Of a DNA stretch of 64,000 nucleotides, positions 10,487 to 22,400 are shown one piece after another. The position numbers were made by a program, and so were the translations under genes. Location: contig NC_090947.1 in assembly GCF_040807025.1 (NCBI RefSeq), forward strand, positions 10,354,001 through 10,418,000, in the 5' to 3' direction. This stretch comes from Struthio camelus (Eukaryota > Chordata > Aves > Struthioniformes > Struthionidae). Position 1 is the stretch's first letter. Each line of letters opens with the position of its first letter. Under the pieces are notes generated by a model. It was not told the DNA's origin. It worked only from the letters and a program-made list of their open reading frames with translations, and searched no databases.

Positions 10487-13400
10487 CTAAACAGAGAGAA
10501 GTTAACTGGGTTTGTCAGTTAACTAGTGCAAAAGCATGATTATAAAAGGTATTGTATCATGTAGAATAGCCCAGAATAAATATATACAGTCAAAAATACT
10601 TCACTAGAAAGAGGATATCCTGCTATCATAGTTTTGAGGCTTAGCTCTTTCAGTTCACCAGACTTGGAAGGAGCACAAGAAAGTCTTAACATAAGTGAAA
10701 TTGACAGAGAAAGTCGCAGATCTGTCTTGCTTTCTATGGTGCGTGCAGACAGCAGGGTGACAAAGGTACAGGGTGTGCAGTCCTTGGCAGATTGCAGATG
10801 GCTCCATCCACCTGGCTTCTCTTCCCTAGGGCTGCCAGTTTTTCTTTGTCTCCCCTCCCCGAGATGTGATCCAATTTGGGAGCAAGAGAAATCTACAGTC
10901 TCCAAAGTTTTATAGTGGCCATAGAGTAAACCAGATCCCCAGGTTTTGTGCCATACCAAAGATAAGGGCCTGCATTATTAAAACTTTTCTAAACGACATA
11001 GCTTCTGCTTTCCTTAGGCATTGCTTCTGACCCAGATCCATGTAACCAATACACCTCTTTTTGTTTTGGTTTGTCTGCATCAAGTAAAACCCAGTTCCGA
11101 GTTCTCAGCTGATTAATTCCTTGCCTGTAATAATCAAATCAAACAGAGATTGTGTCAACCCTTTTAAAAATGCCAGGATTCTTGTCACACCACTTCCTTT
11201 TCACTGAGCATCAAATACACCCCTCTCCACCACACCCTCCATCAACATTAGAAATCTTAACCTTGGCTTATGGATCCACTTCTTGAGCATAAGAAAAAGT
11301 TTGAAAATACAAAGTGCACGCCTCCTATGCTATCTCACTCTGATACTTCGCCTGCCCTCACTGTAAGAGGCCCAGCTGGGGCTCTCTTCTCTCTGCCTCA
11401 GAGAAGAAATCTCTGAAATGAAACTGCATAGGGATGCATTTGGTGGAGGTCTCCTGTCTCACCGAATTCACTGGGAGACTGAAAAGTTAACGACAAATCA
11501 AGTCATGAAAGCAAAACTTCCTGATCCTACATTAGCAGAATAGTAGGCAATCTGTTCTACTGTTATTGGACGCTGCACTTGTATTAATACTAGGGCTAAC
11601 AACTCCCAAGTAGTCCGGCTGACTGCTAACTAAATTAGTATTACTGTAAATGCTCCAGACAGTTAGCAAACACTCGCACTCCACCCTCACCCAAGGGCCA
11701 TGTCGCAGCAGAGCACCCCTTGGAGGGCACATTCCAGTCAGCATTCTTAGTGAGCAGGAGCAAACAGACAATAGAAGCCTAAACCTTGGTCTAGCCAGAA
11801 ACAAAGCGAAAGAGCAAAACAGTCTCCGTGATGCAGCACGCATGATTCAAGCTCTGCCCACAAATATTGCTTCCTTTAAATCCATTCAAAATGAACTCTT
11901 AAACAGACAAGAATCTGTATCATTCAGCCGAAACCAACACAAAACCACTGATATCTGAATGAATCATACGTGCTTAATCTCATGACTCAATGATTTCAGG
12001 TATCTGAATGTATATTTTTATATCCACACAGGAAAGAGTATACTTTCTTTGTGGCTAATTATGAAGTTACCTTCTTTCTCACCTATACTACGCCTTCAGT
12101 TTAAGATACAAGGCGTGCGCTCACGACAGTGAATCTTCCTGGTACAAGAAATTTTCTTTTTCACTTTTGAAAAGCTGTAAATTTCAAAAACACAAGATTA
12201 CCGCAATTAGAACAGCTGTGCCACCTACACACCGTATTTAAGCCTGTCTGTAAATACAGGGAGCACACTAAAACAAAATTTAACTACTTTTTTATCTTCT
12301 TCTACCACTTTACTAAAACAAAGATGCAACTGATGCAAATATAACAAGCAAACTCTTTTACCACATTAAAAATAATTAATTTTACTTCACTTACATGGAA
12401 AAGACAAGCTGAAGGACCGCCGAAATAACTCTGAAAAAAGTGAAAGGACAGCTGTGAGCTCTAAAGTTCCAGGAAAAGTACTGGCTTTTCCTGATATGCC
12501 TATATTGTCACATGACTTACAGAAAAGTAACGTATGCCAGAGCAATAAGCTGAGATCTTAACGCCAGAGTTCCCTACCCAACTTGTCACTGCTCCAGTTT
12601 CAGCAAATGAACTCCTACAGTGCTTGTGATAAAAATGGCTAAACAGTCCACTGTCCTGTGGCATCACTAGATCCTCCATGTCCTACCCTTTCTCTAAGTC
12701 CCTCTCCAATTCACCTAGCCCATTTCTAACATGCATTTTAATGGAAGACTATTTCCTAAATGAAAAAAGTGAACTATCAGCGCCAGCTTCAGTAGCAGTA
12801 CTCAGTAAATACAAGGAACTGAAAGTCTAAACACTACGTTGTAACTATTTACTTGGTATACCTCCCTTTTTACAAAATAATTTAAGCAACATTTAACTTT
12901 TGACATTTTTAGCCACTTTGAAGCATATAACTCTGCCTTCAACGGCAAGATACCCAGTATCCTCTACTGGTCACTGATATTCTTCCTGCAGCAGGAAATA
13001 TATAAATAGTTATCAGTATACCTATGAGACTTCCCCATCCAAGGCCAAAGCTCAGGAAGTCAGCATTATGTAGTGACGCAGTTAGGAGAACTGAAACCTG
13101 TTGGAACTTTGCAATGAAAATAATATTTAACTGATTTCAACCTGTCTACCTTTATAAACTCAAAATTATAACACATCCTCTGATACAATGAGGCATACAC
13201 AAAAAGGCCGGCAAATTCCTCCCAAAAGGCACACTCCCACTCTATGATTACAGCTCAGAAAAGGCATTTGACTTAACTTCACTGATATGAGTCTTTTTAT
13301 TCAAAGGCAACAACAGCACAGAGAGACACCAGAAGCACTCCTACCTGATCGTCAGGAACAAAACAGTTCTTTCTCCATGTCAGCCCATGCCTCAGCATCT

Positions 13401-16335
13401 GTCTCCCTGTACCAGTTCCCCTCTGTCTCAACCAAAATCAAGACTCCACTTGCAGGATGGAAGAGGAAACACACAGGTGTTTCAGTACCACATGAAAAAT
13501 ACTTACAGACAGGACCAGCCCTAGGCTGGCTCTTGACGAGTACAGGCTTCTCCCAACACGCAGCAGCTCCAAAGACCAGCCCTCCCAGCACTGTTCTTCC
13601 TTTTTTGTCTTTGTTTCACTTCTCATTGCTTCCTCCTTGTCCTTTTCTGAAATGTTCCTGTTTCTCTGTTAATTTGGAGTATCTCCACTTCCCCCCTTCT
13701 CCTTCACCCTAGTTTCGTCCCTCTGGCTACCCGTAGAACCTTCTCAGTGACCCAATCAATTCCTTGTAAGCAGCCTGCCAAAAATTCTCTCCCTGAAAGG
13801 GTGTGCTTCGGAAAGGGAAAATGCTGAGGCTAGTGACTACTCAGCAACTGGAGCGACTGAGGCCTCTACTGGTTCAGCCAGAATAAACAGCTCCTGCACA
13901 AAAATTGGCAGGCAGTGGGGACAGCATAACAGAGACTTGGTGAACATTACAGATCCTGCTTTAAGATCACCATCTGCCCAGGATACAAATTCCACAACAG
14001 GAAGACACTTTTTACACTGGTTCCACTTAAATCTGTCTAAACAAGAGTTGAACAAGTGGCAACCACTCTTTAGTTCCGTAGGTTGAGCACACGCATATGC
14101 ACATATGCCTCTGTATGCCACCAATAAACCCTGACAGAAGCCAACCACCATTTTTTCGGTTTTAGGCTGATTTCTCTCTAGCACAGCTCTGTGTTACTAG
14201 AGTTACACTGAAGGAGTGCAGCAAGCACTAATGAACATCCACGTTGGGTAAAACCTACTCACTTTTCCTCAAGACTGCTATCCTACAATACACCACAGGA
14301 GGTCACATGGACACTTCCAACAACCTTGCTGAATGGCAACCACAGTCACCTGCCTGTGGGCTTGAACTGACACAAGAGTACCACGTGTGCATCCAAGTAT
14401 TAGAGTGCACAGCCATACAAACAAAGCTCTTAATGCATACAAGCAAAATAGTCTCAGTGAACAGTATAAACCATAGCAGAGCAACCTGTGTTTGGAACAA
14501 GCCATATTATGGGTGAGGAAAACTTCACTATTCCACAGGCATAGGCCCTCTCCTAGGGAACTCAAGGCAGAAGTCGATCTAGACTCTTCTGACTAAAAAG
14601 GTAGGCTATTACCTACCTTTATCATTTAACTGGAGACTACCCAGACAGAAGCTCTCCAGAGAGAGTAGGAGAACATGATGATTTTGTTTACTACGCTTAC
14701 AAATGAAACTAGGACTCCCCGAAACAATGCCAAAATGTTTGCCTATGTTTACTCCATACTGATAAAACTTCAGTTGTTATCTAAATGTACAAAAAACAGT
14801 GCAACACGTCCCAACAGTAGCTGCAAGCCAGATGCTTGCTGATTCTAATAGATGTGACATAGTCTACTAACAGATGCAACAGATTTTCTGCCTGTGGCAC
14901 AAATGTGACTTCAAGTATGGTATTAAGAAGGCTCAAAAGGGTCACAAAACTGTCAATTTATGGTAAAAAGTGACTGCTACAGTTTTGGCAAATTAGTTGT
15001 AATTTAATGCTCTGGACGATGCAAAACCCTCTTCCTAAAAATCCTGAATAGTACAAACTAAAAATTGCTTTCACCAACATTTGATGGTACTCTCTTTCAA
15101 ATCCTAATCCTAAGTTTGGAGCTGTTTTAGGACTAGCAAGTACAGATAACAGTCAGTGTTTTGCTGAAATAAATCAAGTTTCACTTCTGTTTAAACTCTG
15201 AGGCAGCTCAAACCCCACCGATTAATGCAGCCCAACACCGTCACAGGGGCCAGTTACAAACCGGGATAAACCTTAGCCCAGTATACCATTTTTATCTCCC
15301 CAAACCCTTAAAGAGATGTATAAATTTAATGCAATAACGAACAGGAAGGACATGGACACACATAGTAAATGCAAATGCTCATAACAAAACAACATGACAT
15401 TCTCTCAGTTAAACTCAAACACGCTTGATCAACAAGGACCCTTTTCTCCCATATGGCTGCAGTTTAGGTCTTAAAACAAGAAATGACTTATCAGAACTTT
15501 TAATGCTTACAAAGGTAATTAATCCGATAAACCTATACAGATACACTACTGAGTGCTGTGTTTCACAGTGAACAACTCTTCTACCTTAACTTTTCTTCCC
15601 AAAAGTGACGAGGAAATGATAGTTTGCAAGGTGGTTTCACAGAAGGAATACTATACTGCATTTTTGCAATGCAGTTTTTTCCAATTTTGTAAAGAATTTC
15701 ATTGCACAGGAGGTTCGTGGTAACTGTTGGAAGACATCACCGCACACGGTGAACAAAACTGCTGACTGCAATAGTTAATCGGCTCCCCCATACAATTAAA
15801 AATAATTTAAATTAGAGAGGGAAGAAATCCTTCTCCACCTACTATTTAAGCTTTCTCCCCTACTACATTCCCACCTTGGTCTTTTCTCTCTGTAAGACTC
15901 TTACGCAGAGTTAGTGGTCTTAGAGGCAGGATTTGACATTTTTAGCATGTAAAATAAAACATGATGAGCCTAAACCAGACTATTAACATTCTGGTTTAGA
16001 CAGAGAAGGCTACATGCAACCCTTATGCTGACACAAAAGTACTTACATAGCTATAGTCTGCACAAGTACAAAAAACATTTAACACGATAGAAGCATGCTT
16101 CTGCAAGTGGCCATCCCAACCCTAATTACTCTGAAAATAGAGATAATGTGAACAGCTGGCACATGGATTGTGTTAATTATGTCTCTTTAGGTTTCACATT
16201 TTGTTCTGCAAACATTTATGAGGCCTTGCCTTGAAGCTAGCTGTCCTCAGGAGTCTGGGTAACTGACTTAACTAGGTAGCGTGGTGAATTGCATTTAAAT
16301 GAGATGTGCCCATGAAAGGATGTATTCAGAAAGCC
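10487..16335. other. Spacer between CASP10 3' end and the caspase-8-like gene
   Basis: About 5.8 kb of AT-rich sequence without recognisable coding exons. The right part should hold the CASP10 3'UTR; a weak ATTAAA on the minus strand at 15503-15498 is one possible end. The left part must contain the promoter and noncoding first exon of the caspase-8-like gene, but no CpG island or clear core promoter is visible. Confidence 0.5.
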
Positions 16336-16498
16336 TCAGTGTTGCTGTGAGGGAGGAGGGTCTCTAGGCACCGGGAATATAAATTTTCTTCTTAAGGTAT
16401 AAGCTGGCTGGGGCATCTGCTTCTTTGTTCCCAAGCTGTCAGCACGCCTGCTCACATCGTCATTAACTTCTGTAAGAATGGACAAAATATCTTCACCC
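16336..16498 (-). CDS. CASP10: CASP10 coding exon 10: p10 end
   Basis: Acceptor TGTCTGCAG, phase 2. It encodes [32 protein letters not shown] and a Pro-rich tail, ending in TGA at 16338-16336. [10 protein letters not shown] is the clearest caspase-10 signature in the window. Confidence 0.94.
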
Positions 16499-19400
16499 CT
16501 GCAGACAGAAAGCAAGCAAACAGAAAAACTGATTTATTAATGAGCAGGTGGCACTTGCTTCTCTATCTAACACCTCCTAGAGCACCTAGGAGATACAGTC
16601 TAAACATTTGAAAGACAGACGGAAGAAAACAGGCCCTTTTCTCCAAAATTCTCTTCTTGTGTTCTCATTTAGGTCATATTAAAAACAAGAGACCTTTTCT
16701 TACCTTAAATTGCTTGATTCAATCAGCAGGGAAAACAAAAGAAAGAAAGAATTTTTTTTTACCTAAACCCACTCAAGAAAGAGATGGTTGTGTCTAACAG
16801 GCAGAGCGGAGGTTTAGAGATTTTGAGTTTTTAAATTAAACTTCACATTCTCTAGACTGTCTCTACAGTACTAGCAGCGTTAACATAAATTTACCAGAAC
16901 CAGGCAAACAAATCATCAGCTTAACTAAGTTTGTCCAACTCAGAGCGTGGCTTAGCTTTCCTATTTGAATTTGCCTTTGAAGAGTTAAAAAAAAAAAAAA
17001 GGGAGGGGAGGTGGGGGTTCTTCCTATTTCTTCAATGAAGAGCTAAGTAGAGTAGTCAAATATTTACCTGGGTACTAACAGCTGTAGCTTACTGCACAGG
17101 GCCTGAATATACCAAGTCCCCTGTTGAACATGCCGGAAAGAGGCGTAGCCGTCGGTTGTGGCCATGCCTAGGAGGAAATCAGCTTCTTCAGGAATACTTT
17201 CAGAAGGAGAAATTCTCTGTTGCATAGAAGACAAGTCAGGAATTTGTGCATCAGGTTCAACACAGACAGCACGCTGTATCTCTTTACCTTGACATGCCTG
17301 AATAAAAAAGAGTTTGGGCTTTTCAGCAAGCGCTGGACATTGTTGGGCAGTGAAGTAGGACATGATCGTGCGGATTGATACACGCTCCCCATCTGTCCCA
17401 TAGATTGCTCCTGACTCTCCATGAGATAGAATACAGCAAATAAAACAGTCCCTGTCTTTGTGATCTTCCAAATTCTGCCAAGCCTGCATGAGATCTTTAA
17501 TTTGCTCAGATGTTAGATCTCTGTGAATCGTCACGTCAAGACCAAGCCACGTGAATACTTGATTCAGTTCCTCTGTAATTAAAAGAAAGATAAAAATATA
17601 AAACTGGGGCAGCAGAAAAACATTTTATGAAGTTACCATGCAAGCAAATCTAAACTGCAGAAGAACCTCCCACTTCATGCTTCTGCAGATTCATCCTTGT
17701 CCTAGTATCAACTAAAGGTTAGCGGGAATAAAGATGGAATCAGCTTAAACACAAGAGTCCTTGAATTTTTCTCAACAAGTTTCAGAAAATAAGACCTAAG
17801 GCACTTTCTTAACTCTGTGACAGGTGCAATGCGTACAATGTCACGCTAAGTGAGCTCATGAATGACACCTGGAAATACGAGGAGTCTCACCAGAGTTCCA
17901 GATTAGATTTCTTTCAGAATCTTCCTCAAGTCATTATTTTCCAATTGCAGTTACGACTGCTGCAGAGTTTCATTAGCAAGACAGATAGAACAAAACCAAT
18001 CAATGAAAACCTATACACAGAAGTGCTGGTATAAGCAATTTTGGATTATATTATGTAGAATGGTGGCTTAGTTTTCGTTCTTTATTACAGCTATAGATCC
18101 AGACTGAATGAGAAAAAGGGATTCTTAACATGATTCAAGAATGATCCAACTGCACGGCAAGTTCGGTGTTTACTCATCTTTTAGTCCTTCCCCCTCTAGG
18201 ATACACAAGCGACACTCATCAGAAACCTTTACCATTTAAGAATATTAACTAAAATATGGACAATAAGACACAGAGCAAAGAGAGAATCAACTCATGAAGG
18301 GGAAACAGAGAGGCTAACATACCAAAAAAAAAAAAAACAAAAAACCCTCACTTCAGTAACTTACCAGCATCTTTGCAAGAACCCTTTCTCTCCTGAAGAT
18401 CCCCATCAAATTTAACATTATTAATAACAAGACAAAATCCTCTCTGTGGTCCATCCATTTTGTAGCTTGTCAAATTCTGTAGAAAGGAAAGAGGAAAAAA
18501 AGCTTATAGCTTCAATGAATATATTCAGCACTGAAGAAGTGATGAATGTCTGATCTCCAGCAATCCTATTTCCTTCACATGTCTCGAAATGGGCATCCAA
18601 AATTAGAGGCACCTTAAATTGAGGTTACTTTTGAAAAGTTGGAACTCAGTGGCGTCTCCTTGTGTGAAAAGACACAGGTGAAGCCCCAAGCAAGCACACT
18701 ATGTCACCATATTCTCAAACTGCAGAGCAAAGGTTTAGCAACTGCAAAAATACCATTTAATTCATCAATTAAACTCTGCAATCTGAACAGGCATTGGGAA
18801 TAACAGTGTCCAGCTGCTTCTGAGGCCAGGAACGGCTTTTGACTCCAGGCAGTAGAGGGGTCACACTGACACTACGGCATGTTAGACATCTCAGTTTATT
18901 TGTCAGAGTACAGTAGTGAGGAGTACCTGGAGTGGGTGGTTCATACCGATCCACTGAAAAGGGATGCGAACAGAACAGAGATCTCAGAAGTGCTGAATCC
19001 TGTGACAGTACCAGGTTTGCCAAGGTGTAAAGTTACCTCCCACTCTTCAGTAAGAATGTTTTAAAAACTGAGAAGTCACCAAAACGTCAAGTACCATCCT
19101 TTCAAATCCAACCTCAGGTTAACAGCAGCAAGTCCATTCTAATAACAGACACTCCAGCTCCTCTCCTCTCACTAGAGAGAGCAACAAAAAAACACCTAAT
19201 TTTGTGCATTTTAGTGGAACCAAATGAAGGGCAGCTTTCCAAGCTCCTTCAACAGCAGCAAACAGTACTTTTGCTACAGCAGTCTGGACATCAGTAAAAA
19301 AAAGGACAAACAAGGCTTCTAAGAAGGGATCACACAAAAGGGAGCTTCATCTGAACCAAGACCTCCGGATTGTTATGACAGTCATATGCCTGCAGAACAC

Positions 19401-22400
19401 ACTTGCCTTCTTTCATCTTCCTTACAAGGTCTTTGCATGCTATCCCTTATCCTTTTTTAATTTTAGGATACCCTGAAGCTTTTCCTAAGTCAGATATAGA
19501 GAGGGAGAGAACTGCTAAGCTACATTCATCCATGCCCACCTGCATATTCTGCTGCCATGTCCAAAACATGCAACTTAAGATAATGCCAAATGATTTGCCT
19601 GCATCAGGAGGATTAGCAGATGCACTGATGTGTGGATAGCATTAGAGACATTATGCCTGTTTCCCCTCCACCACACCTTTCAATATTGGTAAGCTTCTGG
19701 CCTCCAAAATTAAAATACGCTCTGAAATATTCCAATTGATCAGACTGCTTAAAAGGCTCACTGAGACCCACAAACATCTCACAAGTCCTTGCATGATAAA
19801 CGTCATTACAGGCACGAAGACTTCACACCTTCAGCTATTCGAAAAGAAGGATGAGATTGTCGCAAACCTTGGATTCATTCTCTGCATTGATGAACTTTGC
19901 ACGCAGCTCCAAGTTCATTTCAGAGACGCCTTGTATAACATTAGCTGCTTTGTCACCTAGGAAAAAAAAAACAGAACAGGTATTTATTTATAAGGAGAAA
20001 ACTAACACCGGTGGATGCAGCAAAGAGTTCAGCCACAGTGCAGCACTTCTTGTATTTTAAATGCTATTACACGAAAGGAATGATTCCTCTGTATGAGACA
20101 GCACTATCCTGTTCAAAGGATCTACTCGGGCCATGTCTCCAGTAATTTTTGGTATATTCTTTCGTGACAGAAGTAAGGTTTCTGTTTATACTGGTTCTGT
20201 GGAACAGAGATATCTATAGTACAAGGACACTCTACCTGAGACATTCAAATGAATTTTTCAATTGGAAATCAGCACAGAAATCAACTGCACTGTAAGAACA
20301 ATCTAAGACGTTACTACTGAAATTCCCATTACAGAATCCTCTTTTGTTCCTGAATCGTTTACAATAGCTCTCAGACAAACTTTCAGAAGAAGTTTGCACT
20401 GATGGAGCTAGAAAGCAAAAAAGAGCTGATGTTCTGTTGCTGCACTTTGCAGCTGTCCAATCTGATGTGGAGTCACAAAGATGGACGCAAAACATCTGCT
20501 GCCATTTTAAGGAATCCTTCTAGAGATACGATCCAAAATACAATTTTATTTATTGGTGAAGGAAATATTTTTCCCTCTGACTGGCCTAAAACTCTTGCTT
20601 CCTCCTGTACAAAAGCATTCACTATTTAATGCATTCAAAACACCCGTATCTACTACCCAGCACCTGAAAACTCTTAGCTGGTAATCTCAGTAACTTCACT
20701 TACTCCAGTAAGCTACTGGAAGATGTGCAAACATTAACCTTAATATATTTATGTTCTCTATAGTGGGTAAAGGTGCCAGGAACAGAAGCAATTTTTGTTT
20801 TGTTTGCCTCTTTATGTCCTCAGAGCTATTTTCTGCTTATTTAAACAGTCATTCTGGCAACGCCTGGGAAGAGCAGGCATAGGTCTTCCTGATGTCTACC
20901 GTGGTGAGAGAACTGGAATAAAAAGACAAGAAGCCATCCTGCTTCCAGGGCATTTTCTCATTTCCTCTGTAACAGTCCCTTGCAAAAAGGGCCACAAGAA
21001 CCGACTTGGCCCCTTTAAATAACATACTACATTTCAGGCAGCCCAAAATAAAAATAGCTTAATATGAAAGCCCTAAGAGAAGACAAACCTGGTCTGATAG
21101 GTATGGGGCGCACATTCCCAACATGCTCCCATAGGCTCCCAGGCTCTCCACCATAATGATCTACATAGCAAAAGAAGCCAGAGGTAAAATGCTTTCCTGC
21201 ACACAAAGAATTAACATTTGAGGTTTATAAACAGTCACAGCGTCCCCATTCTCTTACCCTTCCAGGGATGTTCAAACAGAAAACTTATTTTCAATCCTCA
21301 GGAAAGAAAGCAGCTTTTTACTTCTGATCAGACCAGCCCTTATTTCAGTTCCCAAAAAGCACATTAGTTAGTTTCTAGTTAATGACTGACAAAGTACACG
21401 GGATTTGCCAACTGTCTCTTTTATATAAGAATAGGTGTCTTTCAAATCAGTTTGTGCAGGAAGCAAGAGACCCTTCCAATAAGACTGCAAGGTAACTGTA
21501 CTACATTAAATAAAATGTTAGAAATTTCCCAGAGTAAGTCAAGACAGTTAGCACTATGTAACATTAAATATAATGATATTAAAAAAACAAAACAGAACAA
21601 ATAAAACTTTCCAGAAAGCCTTACCATTAATATTAGAACTGACAGCTTTGACAGAGGTCTCCTATTTTTCGGGTGGAGGAAAAAAATCTAGGTTAAAAAT
21701 CACTGTATATATAATAATTTTTTCACAACGATAGGCAAAACAAACTCAATAAACACCAAAGCTGCTTGAGTAGCGGGAGGAAAAATACTGAATTCCTAAG
21801 AGTAGCAAAGCATTTAACAATGAACTACAAATGACTTCCCCATTTAAAGTAAATCTCATGGAGCTGGAAACAACTGTATTTTCTCTTAAGGAGAAAGGGA
21901 AATCACAAAGAACTTTCTTTCACTTCCAAATGGTCTTCTCACTACAAGGGGTGGGGAGTCACTATAAACAAAATAAAGGTCTAATATAGTCCAATATCAA
22001 TTCTCTTGGATGGTCAATTATTTGATTCTAACTCATTGTACCTAATGATTCTAGTCCTGCCTAAGTGACCTCTTCCGGCAGTAAGTGTCAATGGTTTATT
22101 ATCCAGCACGGAAAAACTGTATAATATTTCATCATTTTTGTTAGGTGAGCCTGTCAGGAAAATCAAACAGGATCACAGAAATAGGTGTGGGTGTTTTTTG
22201 TTTGTTTTTTGTTTGTTTTTTGTTTTTTAAAAAAACGTACATTTTCTTAATACAACTGCATTCATTTTCTGGCCATGCCAAGTGCCATGTGTGAAAGCTT
22301 CCCCAAATCCTCTATACACGTAGAGCTAGTATACCTCAAGCAGCAGTAATACAAGCCCTTCTGACACTAAATAGCCCATTTTCCTTAGCTCTTGTCTACT

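Noticed and set aside
13837-14184. 115-codon minus-strand frame with several Cys, checked as a further caspase or zinc-binding exon
   Set aside because: No DED or caspase motif, no regular Cys/His spacing, and no usable splice frame to the neighbouring genes.
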